Shown: positions 1-10,693, counted from the stretch's first letter. The stretch: 64,000 nucleotides of DNA from Tridacna crocea (GCA_943736015.1 OX031063.1:38456672-38520671); one strand, 5' to 3'. The notes: generated by a model from the letters alone, not told the origin. Translations and numbers: made by a program.

Positions 1-134
1 GCCTGCTATAAGCAATTTCTCCTGTTGCAACAATGCTTTCAGTTGAATCCATGTATTACAGTGACCCTTTGTAAAACAAAAGAATTTTAGGCTTGTTAGA
101 ACTCAAAGCAATTGCAGAAAACAAATATTGTTGC

Positions 135-335
135 TTAACCCTTTCTCAAACAATCCCTGGTTTTTACGACCCTGAAATAGAAACCTTTTGAAAACATTGT
201 GGGAAAAGGAGAAAATGCTGGTAACCAGCATTTTCTCCTTTTCCCCCAGTGTTTTCTACCCTGCTGGAAACAAATTTCAATTTTAGAAATTAGTCTGAAT
301 TAGTCTGAATTAGAATTAGTCTGGTAAAGGGTTAA
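135..335 (+). mobile_element. Family A MITE
   Basis: L half and hairpin are intact; the R side is diverged and contains a small local duplication of TTAGTCTGAA. Confidence 0.75.
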
Positions 336-340
336 ATGAT

Positions 341-445
341 GATAATTGCCTGTGAAAAGGTAGAAAACCTTGTGGGCAAAAAAAAGAGAGAATTGGCCTA
401 TTCCTTGGGGTTGCTATAATATGGGATTGTTTGGCAAAGTGTTAA
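341..445 (-). mobile_element. Family A MITE, partial
   Basis: Only the hairpin region and L end remain, ending GGCAAAGTGTTAA. Confidence 0.5.
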
Positions 446-518
446 AAGGTTGTCAGACGACAGGAATGTTTGCTAATGGCTAAAGTTATAGTCCATACAC
501 TATTGTTTGTGTACATAC

Positions 519-713
519 CTTGAAGCTTTGTCATAAAAAGTATCAGCATCCGGTGATGGACCCTGTATATTTATCTTTATTGGCTGTGACTGATGGTGGG
601 GAGCTACACTTACAGGTGCTCGAAACAGGTTTCCATCAGGGGGACTTGTAGAAAATGTCGTCGTACAGGACTCTTCACTCTGACCAGCAGTTTCTGAATC
701 ACTTGTACTGGAT
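519..713 (-). CDS. ATG13: ATG13 coding exon 3 (Ser/Thr-rich linker)
   Basis: This 195-nt exon lies between acceptor TTTTCCAG and donor AG|GTATGT. It encodes the disordered region after the HORMA domain, including ESCTTTFSTSPP and a Pro/Ser-rich stretch. It ends in phase 2, so at least one more exon follows to the left of the window. Confidence 0.9.
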
Positions 714-3700
714 CTGGAAAATTCAATCAAATAAATACAGAATGCTAAAATAGTATAGTAACTGTAGGCATAGTAAATTGAACAAATTTTGAAGAATTAA
801 AGTGCAAATGTGACCAATAATATGGACTGTAGTGAAATAAACAAAATAAGGTCATTAAATGGCTGGTTTTCCTAAATTGATAACTGGATTTTTTTATTTC
901 TGGCATGGTTCAACGCCTTGATGATAATACCAAGGGTTCTGAGCAAGTTTCTAGGGAACTGAATAAAAAATGCCCACTTAATCAGGCAACAAATATTGAG
1001 TATTTGATCACATTTCTTTTGAAATTTGCAGGGATTTTTCAATCCAATTTATACAGAAACCCAATCAAAATTTGCATGAATCCAGACTATTGGTTTTGAG
1101 AAATTGCTCTTCTATAATTTAACTATTTGTTCCAAAATTGTAGTATACATGTATTAGCACCTTGTGAGAATAGTGATTGTACCATTTAACCCTTTCCCAA
1201 ACGGCAAATTTTGGACCAGACCAAATTAAAAGCATTTTGCAGATGACAAATTAACAGTTGCTAAAAAGATGATTTTTCTATATGGTAGGGCAGAAAACAT
1301 TGTGGGAAAAGGAGAAAATGCTGGTTACCAGCATTTTCTTCTTTTCCCACAATGTTTTCAAAAGGCTTCTATTCCTGACCCGTAAAAACCAGGGATTGTT
1401 TGGGAAAGGGTTAATGTCATTTAGTGTTTCACTGTAAATCCTTTGGTATACAAGTAAGAGTGAATATGTCCAAAATACAATATGCAGAATCGAGACAAAT
1501 TGGTGTAAGTTGCAAAGCCTTGTTTCTCAATCAATGTAAAATAAGTATGTTTAAACTAAACTAAACTCTAAATAAAATGTGCAGTCTAGTGTTAACTCAA
1601 TGCAATAATAAATACATGGTATTAACCCTACCTAATAACAAAACTTTGACTTTTCAAGTGAAGGCATTAGCAGATGACAACTCTCAAATGAAGGATTTTA
1701 TCTGCGATTTTGATAGGCTGGAAAACGTACCGGTAGGTAAGATAGAGGAGAAAAATTAAAGCTGCTCTTCAGCATTTTCTCCTTTACCCACAATGCCTCT
1801 TTCTCAGGATTATTCAAACCCAGATTTTGTGGGACAAGAGGTTACCTTACTTCTTGGGCAGACAGAGCATAAAAGCAAACAGATTAAGAAAGAACTTCAA
1901 AGAAGTAATTTTTCATTACACTGAGCATGCAAGTCCTATGTTTTTTGTTATACATGTATAATCAATCACCTTCATAATGTTAAAACCACTTTCTTTTCCT
2001 GGCATTGCTACTCATATAAGTTTCCTTTACCACTCTATTCAAAGATTAACTCTTTACCAAACAACAAAATTTCAGACTTCTCCAAATTAGAAGCATTTGC
2101 AGACCACAAGATTTATGTAACTCCAAAACTGATATTTGTTTTGGAAAGGGTACCGTAGAAAACATTGTGGGAAAAGGAGAAAATGCTTATCTGCAGAAAC
2201 TATAAAAAGAAGTATACCTTCTATAGCCTAGAGAACATGGTTTTGGTGCTGTTGGTTTATGAATATTGTTGTCATCTTTAAAATGATCATCTTTCACTTC
2301 AAATGGTACATCTTTAGACCCACTGTGTGGGGATATTAACAGTTTTGTTCTGTATGATAAATTAATACTTATTGTTCCAAATGGGGAGGGAACACTCCCT
2401 ACTTTCGCTTTTTGATATCCCTCCCCTAAAATGTAAAACTGTGGATCACCAAGGTAAATCCTATAGCATATCACATAATCCACTGAACCCTGTCTCCTGG
2501 ACAGTTTGTAGGCTGGAGTTATTCGAGACACATTTAGAACAGATTTAAGTGCAATGCCCATTCTGTAGTAGCCTGTCTGTGAGACTCTTGCTTGTCGATC
2601 AACATGCTGGGTATCTAGACTGATATACCAAAGCTCTAATACCATAGTGTCTCCTTCAGCTGTCCGCAATGAAATCTCTATACAAACAGTTTGTGAAAGG
2701 GTGGAAGTTTGACCTGAAAGGGCCTTCTTTGCTTCTGAGTGAACTTCATTGTTGTCTGTGATTGCAAGATTGAACTGTAACAGAAAAAGAACAATCTGAT
2801 TATGTCTTAACCCTTTACCCCATAAGGCATATCTATGGTATCTCTGATTGACCCTAAATAACAGCAAGGATGAAGCCATTTCTTATGTGTATATGATACC
2901 GTTTGATAGTGTAGAAAACATCGCGGCAAAAGGTGAAATTGCTCGTCATGAGCAATTTCACCTTTTGCCACAATGTTTTCGAAAGGCTCCTTTAAGCAAT
3001 GAGTAGAAATGAGTATCTATGGAGTAAAGGGTGAAATCTTTGCGAAACAACAAAATTTTAGATATGCCAAAATTTGAAACCATTTTCAGATACTAATTCA
3101 GTTTCATTTGAATGATGTAATTTGCCTTTGAAATGGTTTGAAACAATGTTGGAAAAGGAGAGAATGGTGGTTACCAGCATGTTATCCTTTTCCCACAATC
3201 ATCAATGTTTTCAAAAGTTATCTATTCATAAGTTGTTGAAACCTAACATTGTGTGGTAAAGGGTAAACTATTCATCAAATGATAAAATTTTAGATTAATA
3301 CAAAGTACTTGCAGATGACAAATATATATGGGACTCAACAAATGAATTTGTTTTAAGAGGGATAGAAAACATTGTGTGAAAAGGACAAAAGGTTGGTTAC
3401 CAGCAATTTCTCCTTTTCTGAATTTCCTACAATTATTTCATTTTTTTTTGTTCAGATGGTTGTTAAAATGCATGATTGTGTGGTAAAGAGTTAAAGAGGT
3501 TATAAACTGACTTCATTTGTAAAGTCATTTTCATTCTTATCCCCACAGCCAATTAATATGTTGTGACCAAACAAAGAAACATAGCTATTTAACTCTTTAC
3601 CAAACAAATTTTTAGAGTGGTCCGAATTGAAAACATTTGTAGACAACAAAATAAATGTGACTGAAAAATCGGAATTTGATTTGGGAAGGATTAAAAACAT

Positions 3701-5421
3701 TGTGGGAAAAAGAGAAAATGCCAGTTACCAGCAATGTTTTCAAAAGGCTTCTACCTCAGGGTCATCAAAAGTCATCACTGTGTGGTAAAGGGTTAACACA
3801 TTGTGGAAAAAGAAGAAAACACTATAAATCAATATCTTTGTCGTCTTCAACAGATTTTATCATGATGGAAAGAGTTAAGTTCAGCCTACTATGAGGCAGT
3901 TAAATAGCAGTCTTAATGTGGGGATGGTTCTGTAATCTGGGTAACCTGTTGCATATTACCACTCTGATTTACTGAAACCTTTTTCTCTCGCCTAGTTTTT
4001 CTTTGTAAGCAAACAAACATGATAATGGGCCACCTTATGGATGTTCAAGTTGATAAAGAACCCATGTGTTACCCTTTCAAGAACAAATTTTAATTTTTCA
4101 ATCACACTAATTTTGTCATCTGCAAATGCTTTCAATTTTGACCAGTCTACAATTTTGTTGTTTGTTAAAAACTTAATTACTTTTTATCTCAATGGAAAAG
4201 AAAGCATGGTGGGAAAAGCTGAAAATGTGCATTTCCAACATTTTCACCCTTTTCCTTTGTGGACATTGTGGTTCCAAAAAGCCGTATTTTCTCGAGGGTC
4301 ATTAAATCAAACGTCAAAATTGTGAGATCACTTGTTTAAATATGAACACAGGAATTTGATTTCTATAGATAGAGGGAGTGATTTTGATTTCAAAATTGAA
4401 AATATTGATTATTCTCTACTAAACCCTACATTGTGGGTACTCATTAGAATCATCTCATTGAGACGATTCTAATGAGTACCCACAACATAGGGTTTCAAAG
4501 AGAAATAATGGATTTAGGATACCATTACTTTTTCTAATCTGGAACTCTGATAGAATTATATAAAATATATTAAAAAAAAAAATACCCCATATATATAAAG
4601 AAACACAAGGAATGCAATGCCTCAATTACCATCAACACCACATTAATGTCCTACCCACCCAAATTCACCAACAAAACAAAGAGTGATCACAACATCCTTT
4701 ACCCTAGTAACAGATAACACAAAAATGTACCTGTGACATTCCACGATATCAATAGAGTCACACCCCCTGATGGGCTTTTCCCTATTCATACAAGTTGCAT
4801 ATCTCTTCTTTAAAAAAGAATATTGAGAACTATTTTTACTAGGTGCCTCTAGAAAAATATGTGGTATCAACGATCTACATAAATATAGTTTAAAACGAAA
4901 ATCAAAATGAAAACAAAAGAAATATTTTCTGCAGATCGCGACGTCAGCGAATGGCTTTCTCGATGAATCAAAACTGTCCAAAAAATTTTAAAGCATGACG
5001 GATATCGCAGGTACATTTTTGTGTTGTCTATCACTACTGTAGGATTTAGGAAATTATGATCAATGTTTGTTTTGTAGGTGATTTTGGGTGGGAATGGCCA
5101 TGTTGTGCTGTCGACGGCAAGCGAGGTATTGCATTCTTTGTTTTTATATTATATAAAGGAGATTTTTTTTCATATTTTATGATTCATTTAATTAAAAAAA
5201 TGTCAAATTTCTATTTTGTGAAGTATTTCCATAGCAAAATTTTACTTATTATTGTCAATATGAAATCGCACCCAGTCAGTCCCCGACGAAAATGGTTTTG
5301 ATCTGGATTTCACTTTTTCTCCGAGTCTTGACTGCACAATGATTTGAATCCCTTTGTAAATAAAGAATTTGGTAAACTTGTCAAAATCTTTCTTCTCTTG
5401 AACGTTGTTTTTAGAAGACAT
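519..5421 (-). CDS. ATG13: Autophagy-related protein 13 (ATG13), N-terminal three exons, partial
   Basis: ATG13 is the HORMA-domain subunit of the ULK1/ATG1-ATG101-FIP200 kinase complex that starts autophagosome formation in the cytosol. Exons are 5272-5421, 2218-2774 and 519-713. All introns are GT/AG and phases agree (0 after exon 1, 2 after exons 2 and 3), giving about 300 residues in one frame. Conserved family blocks are visible: IIVQSRLGEK near residue 28, FNLAITDNNEVHSEAKKAL at 51, CIEISLRTAEGD, RITPAYKLSRRQG, YRIYLGDPQ, then a Ser/Thr-rich tail with CTTTFSTSPP that matches the vertebrate CTTSFSTSPP block. The remaining C-terminal half lies beyond position 1. The start ATG at 5421 has A at -3 and places the KDFDKF block about 11 residues in, as in other ATG13 proteins. 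Introns are packed with family A MITEs. Identification is from remembered family sequence; I am very confident. Confidence 0.93.
1186..1414 (-). mobile_element. Family A MITE, complete (CCCGTAAAAACC subtype)
   Basis: Lies in ATG13 intron 2. Shares diagnostic bases with the copy at 26872, including GATGATTT and CTATTCC, and has TTAACCCTTTCCCAAAC ends. Confidence 0.88.
1484..1556 (+). mobile_element. 3' fragment of a tRNA-type SINE
   Basis: Matches the tail of the SINE at 51592, from GAATCGAGA to ATGTTTAAAC, and lacks the promoter part. Confidence 0.6.
1622..1844 (-). mobile_element. Family A MITE, degenerate
   Basis: R-end block GGCATTAGCAGATGACAA and a decayed hairpin are recognisable. Confidence 0.6.
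2046..2189 (-). mobile_element. Family A MITE, truncated at the hairpin apex
   Basis: The R half and one arm are present and stop at AAAATGCT, 28 bp from the ATG13 exon 2 donor. Confidence 0.75.
2218..2774 (-). CDS. ATG13: ATG13 coding exon 2 (most of the HORMA domain)
   Basis: This 557-nt exon starts after TTCTGTTACAG and ends at AAG|GTATAC, leaving two bases for the next codon. It carries the bulk of the HORMA fold, from FNLAI to LGYRR. A family A half-copy ends 28 bp inside the downstream intron, and a full hairpin element starts 32 bp upstream of the acceptor. Confidence 0.93.
2807..3032 (+). mobile_element. Family A-prime MITE (sister family with its own flanks)
   Basis: Ends resemble family A, but the inner flanks (CCCCATAAGGCAT, TATGTGTATATGA, GAGTATCTATGGAG) are different. 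The hairpin arms read GGTGAAATTGCTCGTC and pair with GAGCAATTTCACC. The same layout recurs at 27872. Confidence 0.8.
3033..3267 (-). mobile_element. Family A MITE, diverged
   Basis: Recognisable R block and hairpin, with a small insertion in one arm (AATCATCAATG). Confidence 0.6.
3266..3494 (-). mobile_element. Family A MITE, diverged
   Basis: Abuts the preceding copy; ends GTGTGGTAAAGAGTTAA. Confidence 0.6.
3589..3796 (-). mobile_element. Family A MITE with one hairpin arm mostly deleted
   Basis: Left arm AAAACATTGTGGGAAAAAG is kept; the right arm is reduced to CAGCAATGTTTTC. Confidence 0.75.
4068..4176 (+). mobile_element. Family A MITE, R half only
   Basis: Carries TCATCTGCAAATGCTTTCAA and ends near TTAA. 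Confidence 0.6.
4180..4325 (-). mobile_element. Family A MITE, partial and diverged
   Basis: Hairpin plus an L-end remnant (GAGGGTCATTAAA). Confidence 0.45.
4363..4546. mobile_element. Family E palindromic MITE
   Basis: Ends carry AGATAGAGGGAGTGAT and its diverged inverse. The centre is a hairpin with GTACTCATTAGAAT and ATTCTAATGAGTAC. Three other copies are at 17946, 23055 and 44997. Confidence 0.8.
5272..5421 (-). CDS. ATG13: ATG13 coding exon 1 (start codon to GTDW)
   Basis: This 150-nt exon encodes 50 residues from MSSKNNVQEKKDFDKF to SSGTDW. The donor reads TGG|GTGCGA. The frame stays open upstream to 5556, so an upstream Met (for example at 5457) is possible, but 5421 best matches the family N-terminus. 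Confidence 0.9.
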
Positions 5422-5597
5422 CTTTGTTTCGTGCTTCTTAGTGAGGTGTTCCTTCATAGCAAGCGTCTGGTAGTCTGCACACTGCATATAACCACTTAAA
5501 CTGAAAAATGTCAAAGCTGTTAACAAACATGGTGTTTGAAAGGTTGAACAACACAAGACTTGTAAATGTCAGATCAGAGCAAAACGTCAACCTTTGA

Positions 5598-5637
5598 CCG
5601 GAAGTACGTTAATGGAACATAAATTGAGTGACTTCCG
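5598..5637 (-). promoter_or_regulatory. Pair of ETS-type motifs upstream of ATG13
   Basis: CCGGAAGT at 5598-5605 and the reverse form ACTTCCG at 5631-5637 sit about 180-215 bp upstream of the ATG13 start codon, in a short repeat-free stretch with more CpG than its surroundings. No TATA box is evident. Divergent ETS sites are typical of housekeeping promoters; the assignment here is inference. Confidence 0.4.
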
Positions 5638-6418
5638 TACACATTCGGTAAATCTCGGGTCATACTTTGATAGTTACTTCGGCATATCTCGGGTAATCCG
5701 TCGATTACAAACGGAATCAGTCGGCTTGTTACGAGTGTTCGTACCAAGATTTTTCGCTACCATTAATTTCAGCTAGTCTCTAGAAAATAAAATCCGCTAA
5801 GTCCGTTTAACTGCAAATCAACAACAGTAACATTTTATCTCGGACAATCACATCTTTAACAGCTAAATAAAAAGAATGATTTTTCCCCAGCCAATAGCAT
5901 ATTGTACGCGTCAACACATTTCCATGATAAAGCGCTTGTTGCAGGGACAAAAAAAAAAAACAACGTATACACACCGTATCGACCAGTACACTCTGAAGGT
6001 TTAAAATCAGGCAACATGTTCAGTGCATTTTGATTTTTATCTACACTGTCTGCAAATGAGTATTGAGTCCCGCTTAGCAGCCTTATGGTTTTCTTGTGAA
6101 AAAAAAAAAAAACTCTGAGAACAAATCTCACGACATTTTCGCATGAAAAGATAATAAATCTACATGTAATACTAATTTCTTTGGAGATTTTTAACTCAAA
6201 TTGTTGAGAAAATGTTGTAAAAGTTATTAGAGCATGCTCTATCTAAGTTGTTTTTTTACTACATTCCGTTGCGATATTCTGATGATTAGCCTTCAAAATT
6301 GCATTTGTTACATCCCAAACCAGTCGTTTTTGCTCACTTGGTAACGTGACAGTTAGAATTTGGGTTTTCATTAAAATTTAGATTGACAAATAAGGCCAAA
6401 AGACATTTTCCAGATGTA
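5638..6418. other. Unique sequence upstream of ATG13, no gene seen
   Basis: Short ORFs on both strands lack splice signals or family resemblance. There is a 10-bp A run near 5950 and another near 6103. Confidence 0.5.
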
Positions 6419-6545
6419 AACCCTTAGGCTGATAAATGTGAATCACTGACCTTTTGCGGACAGTACATTGGATCAAGTTCAGACTGCATAGAACGTGCAC
6501 TCTGATCTTTGATTTTCACTGTCTGATAAGGACATAATTTTCCAC
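6419..6545 (+). mobile_element. Family B hairpin element, partial
   Basis: Begins CCCTTAGGCTG and carries a decayed GATCAAGTTCAGACTGC hairpin, then CTGATAAGG. Confidence 0.6.
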
Positions 6546-6559
6546 AAGAAATATGTATT

Positions 6560-6748
6560 CTTAGGCTACTGAGTGTGACTCTAGAATCTTTTGCGAAAAA
6601 GTGTAGATCAAGATCAGACTGTATAGAACGTGCAGTCTGATCCTGGATCTACACTGTCCGATAAGGAATTAAAAATTGCAAAGTTGGGTTTCTACTATCA
6701 GCTTGTAAACAAGTTTCAATTTAACCCATGTAGCAGGATAAGGGTTAA
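6560..6748 (+). mobile_element. Family B hairpin element, near complete
   Basis: Runs from CTTAGGCTACTG through the hairpin GTAGATCAAGATCAGACTG to AGCAGGATAAGGGTTAA. The inner flank ATTGCAAAGTTGGGTT is shared with other copies. Confidence 0.75.
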
Positions 6749-6865
6749 AATAGCTCCAAGTAGACTTGTATATGTAACCCTTAGAACCCATAATAAGCTA
6801 TTAGACATTTTCCAGTCCAGAAATAATAATGAAAAAAAAAAATGACGGCGATTTCAAGATTGCTT

Positions 6866-6996
6866 TGGTTCTAGTACCTTCAGTCTGAAGGTGTCTGCTC
6901 CGATGCTATTTTTTGTGACTGGTCTTCGTGTTAGCGAAGACCAGTCACAAAAATAGCATCGGAGCAGACACCTTCAGACTGAAGGTATGGTTCTAG
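6866..6996. mobile_element. Element C: 113-bp fold-back with 9-bp target duplication
   Basis: The element is 6875-6987, almost a full palindrome from TACCTTCAGTCTGAAGG to its inverse around a short apex. Direct repeats TGGTTCTAG flank it (6866-6874, 6988-6996). A 9-bp duplication fits Mutator-type transposition. Confidence 0.85.
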
Positions 6997-7025
6997 ATGC
7001 CGTAACTCTTAATCTTCTTAATGAA

Positions 7026-7215
7026 GGAAATGGGATTTTAAAGCTGATAGTAAAACCCATAATTCTGCTAATTATGTGTTAGTGTGAGAGGAAATGAAAT
7101 TCCTTATCGGACAGTGTAGATCCAAGATCAGACTGCAAGTTCTGTGCAGTCTGATCTTGATCTACACTTTCTGCAAAAGATTCTAAAGTCATACTCAGCA
7201 GCCTAACAGTTAACA
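7026..7215 (-). mobile_element. Family B hairpin element
   Basis: Inverse of the 6560 copy, with the hairpin around 7115-7180 and CAGCAGCCTAACAGTTAAC at its end. A second small hairpin fragment follows at 7217-7256. Confidence 0.7.
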
Positions 7216-7256
7216 AAGTCCGGATAGCGTAGATCAAAGATCAGACTGCAGAAAAT

Positions 7257-7993
7257 AGATTGAAGAGTTTTGCGAACAAATGACATTCTAAATAACTTTT
7301 CTGTGATATTTGTCGTAGTTTAAAACCACTTAGATTTCATGTTGGAGATGAGAAGATCAATGATTGAGAGAACTAAGGATTCCAATCCTTAAAAGTCTAT
7401 ACCCACTCAGAATCGTGCTTGGATGTCATGGTAAAACAGTTCTGCTCTCAAAACAATTTTTAACATTTAAAAAAAGTTCTTTTTCTTACAGCGAATCCCT
7501 TTCTGTTTGATTTTTTACTCATTCTGACCTTACGATTTTATGTCTGGGGGAGAAATCTATTTACATCTTCAAAGGTTACCCCTTGTCAACCGGAGATCAC
7601 AAATTTATATTGCTGGTAAAGGGAAAAAACTCTTACATATAAATTTTTTTCTTTTTTTTTTGCAAACAGGGATCATATATAACACGTGTATATAGAATCC
7701 CCGGTGCAAAGCAGACAATGAAGACAAATAATATATGTAAGTTAATTGTAAGGGGGAGTCTATAGGGATGATCAGTATACAAAACGTTTTCTTCACGTCT
7801 AGATGAATTGCTGTATAATACTTTGATAGTATCACTAATTAATATCTGCGTATTGATGATAAAAGCAAAAAGCAGAAAAAGATAGCAAAAATATTTCGTA
7901 ACTAGAGGGTAGTCTCCCTTGCATCATACAAACATAGAGACCGCCAAAATTTAAAACCTGATATTACAATTGTTTGATATCATTTTTTTGATG
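7257..7993. other. Unique AT-rich sequence, no gene seen
   Basis: Contains T runs near 7650 and no supported exon or repeat. Confidence 0.5.
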
Positions 7994-8129
7994 TCATTTT
8001 CTCCTTTTCCCACAATGTTGTCTACCCTATCAAAGCCAAATTCACCAGTTGAGTTCTCTTAAATTTTGTTGCCTGCAAATGGTTTTGATTTGGACAAGTG
8101 TAGAATTTTGTCGTCTGGAAAAGGATTAA
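7994..8129 (+). mobile_element. Family A MITE, R half
   Basis: Starts inside the hairpin at CATTTTCTCCTTTTCCCAC and ends AAAAGGATTAA. Confidence 0.7.
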
Positions 8130-8546
8130 CAGTGTTCTTCTGTAAGATGACAGTTATTGTTAGCAGGTGCTACTGAAGATAGTAATGTAGATCTAATTCA
8201 ATACTTTATAGAATAGAAAAATGCTTCTTTTTTGATATAAAAACCGAAAAGGTACAATTAATAACATCTTAACATGGTAAAAACACAATAAAGTGCCTCC
8301 TACTGCTTGTGTAGGTGAAGATAAGACAAACAGAATGTGCAGTCTTATCTATAATCAACATATTCACTCATATACTTTGAAATCTTCTCGTCAAAATAGC
8401 TTTGAAACTGTCTAAATTTTTATCATTTTTCTGACTGAAAATCAGTCTACACATGTACTTCATTGACCAAGCTGATTGAGTTACTGGAAACCATTGAAGG
8501 CTTGAGGTACAGAAAGAATTTTAATCCATCACAAAACCAATTTTCT

Positions 8547-8775
8547 TTAATCCATTACCAAACGACAATATTTTAGACAGGTCCACATTGAAAGCATTTG
8601 CAGACGGCAATATAAAAGTGACTGAAAATTTGAAATTTGTTTTGTGAAGGGTAGAAAACATTGTGGGAAAAGGAGAAAATGCTGGTTACCAGCATTTTCT
8701 CCTTTTCCCACAATGTTTTCTAAAGGTTTCTTTCTCAGGGGCGTCAAAAGTAGAGATCGTGTGGTAATGGGTTAA
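8547..8775 (-). mobile_element. Family A palindromic MITE, complete, near-consensus (type copy)
   Basis: This 229-bp copy defines the family. Both ends are TTAA followed by CYCATTACCA. One side (R) carries GGTCC, TTGAAAGCATTTGCAGACG and a GTGACTGAAA block. The other (L) carries GGGGCGTCAAAAGTAG and CTTCTTTCTCAG. The centre is a perfect hairpin whose arms run from GAAAACATTGTGGG through AAAATGCTGG to the apex. L at the left is called plus here. There is no coding capacity. TTAA ends suggest a piggyBac-type mobiliser, which is inference. Confidence 0.9.
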
Positions 8776-8999
8776 TTCTTTACCAAACAACAAAATGTAC
8801 TCTTGTCCGTACTGAAAGTATTTTGTAGACAACATTCAACATGAGAACTATATCAAAGGATTTGTCTTTGATATGATAGAAAACATTGTAGGACAAGGAG
8901 CAAATGCTTGCTACAATTATTGACTTGTTTTTCTGCAATATGTTCAGACGGCTTTTTTTTCAGAGTCATTGAAACTAGAGGATGTGTGGTGAAGGTTAA
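8772..8999 (-). mobile_element. Family A MITE, diverged, abutting the 8547 copy
   Basis: Shares the single TTAA at 8772-8775 with its neighbour. Its hairpin is decayed. Confidence 0.75.
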
Positions 9000-9512
9000 A
9001 CTTGGAAAAACTACACACATAATATAAGAAAGAAAAAAAAATGGACAATGTGGGAGACTTGACGAAAACTGAAAGGAAACTTCATTTGAATTGCTAAAAA
9101 ACCCTGGGGTAAAAGCACACCTTCTTTGTAGTAACAGGTTGTTCAATAAATTCACAAAACTGAAGAAAAGACCATGAGTATTAGTTGCGTCAGAGAGTTC
9201 AATATTCCATTGAGGGAAGGGCTAAGTCCATGGTTCTGCATAAATCCAGAGAAATCCAATATTTGGCTGAGTCATGCTGTCTGAAGTTTTCTAGCCCCAC
9301 CATGTCGCAGACATTTAACATTGTGGAACAATCCTTGTGACAAGCATTTCTGGTAAGTTTACAAACATGAATATCTGAATAATTTCTTGACTGTAATAGA
9401 TTAATAATTTGTAAGTCTGCTGAGTGAGGAATTAGATTCTCTATATGACAAAGTAAATCAGATGTGCATTTTTTTATGATTTTTTTTTCTAATGTATAGT
9501 CTTTCTATCAAG

Positions 9513-9670
9513 CGGCTCAAATGGTGCAACTTTTCTATGATAGGGTACGAAACATTGAGGTAAAAGGAGAAAATGCTGGTTAACAGCATTTTCTCCTTTT
9601 CACACAATGTTTTGAAAAGGCTTCTTTCCTAAGAGCATTCAAAGGCTTCAAGCCCAGGGTCATTAAAATA
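9513..9670 (-). mobile_element. Family A MITE, partial
   Basis: Starts in the R side (CTCAAATGGTGCAA); the hairpin is intact and the L side is scrambled by a short repeat. Confidence 0.65.
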
Positions 9671-9792
9671 CTTAAATAAAAATTCTTTGTTAAACACTGG
9701 TAAGTACTACAAAATATATATTTCCCTGAAAGCCAAAAGAATTCGATTATTCTCATCAGGGTTTAATTTTGGCATTTAAGACTACCATAAAA

Positions 9793-9985
9793 TCCCTAAT
9801 TTAGATGATCCCAAGTAGAAAAGCTTTTGATAACATTGTTGGAAAAGGAAACAAGCACCATTTTCTTCTTTATCCACAATGTTATTGTTTACTTTCAGAG
9901 TAAAATGTAATCATATTAGCCACATTAATTTGATATGTTGTCTGAAATTGCCTTAAGTTTTGAGGAGTCTGAAATTTTCTTGTTA
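9793..9985 (+). mobile_element. Family A MITE, degenerate
   Basis: Eroded hairpin; R side ends TGTTAAAACTGG. Confidence 0.45.
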
Positions 9986-10043
9986 AAACTGGGAAAAATA
10001 GGGAAATAATTCAATAAATTTGATGGGTGTTCTGCATGGGTAA

Positions 10044-10269
10044 TTAACCCATTACCACAATCCCTGCTTTTGTCGCCCCTGAGAAAGAAGCCTTTAGAAA
10101 ACATTGTGGGAAAAGGAGAAAATGCTGGTCACCAGCATTTTCTCCTTTTCCCACAATGTTTTCTACCCTTCACAAAACAAACTCAAATTTTCAGTCACTT
10201 TTATTTTGTCGTCTGCAAATGCTTTCAATTTGGACAAACCTAAAATTTTGTCGTTTGGTAATGAGTTAA
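10044..10269 (+). mobile_element. Family A MITE, complete
   Basis: Clear L to R copy with perfect hairpin arms and TTAA at both ends. Confidence 0.88.
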
Positions 10270-10346
10270 GTTTTGAGGAGTCTGAAATTTTGTTGTTAAA
10301 ACTGGGAAAAAATTCAATAAATTTGATGGGTATTCTGCATGGGCAA

Positions 10347-10507
10347 TTTATCCATTACCACACAATGCTGGTAACCAGCATTTTCTCCTTTTCTCACAAT
10401 GTTTTTTACTCTTCAAAAAACGAATTTCAAATTTTCAGTCACTTTTGTCGTCTGCAAATGCTTTCGATTTTGACAAGTCTAAAATATTGTGTTTGGTAAA
10501 AAGTTAA
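10347..10507 (+). mobile_element. Family A MITE lacking the left hairpin arm
   Basis: L end CCATTACCACACAATG joins directly to the apex CTGGTAACCAGC; the right arm and R side are intact. Confidence 0.8.
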
Positions 10508-10532
10508 GGATAGGCACTCCAGTAGGATTTAT

Positions 10533-10693
10533 GTAACATCACCTCTCATCGCCAAAATCATACATATTTGGCTAAGACTCTGAAAATGGGTGATTCGTGC
10601 GGGGAAACAACCTGTATAGATGCTGACCCATTACGGGTTACTGGAGTCCTAGCCAAATCTGTATGCTTTTTCGGTGATAAAAGGTAAAGTTAC
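10533..10693. mobile_element. Element K: 161-bp terminal inverted repeat MITE
   Basis: Ends GTAAC...GTTAC. Arms of about 48 bp pair, including ATATTTGGCTAAGACTC with GAGTCCTAGCCAAATCT. No clear target duplication. Confidence 0.7.

Larger units (their letters stand above)
9951..10507 (+). repeat. Tandem duplication of about 314 bp that includes a MITE
   Basis: About 90 bp beginning AAGTTTTGAGGAGTCTGAAA and ending TGCATGGG occurs at 9951-10040 and again at 10267-10343. Each is followed by a family A copy. Confidence 0.7.

Noticed and set aside
8547-8747. Many short ORFs with FLLFPQCFLPF or VTSIFSFSHNVF text throughout the window
   Set aside because: They are translations of the family A hairpin and its flanks, not genes.
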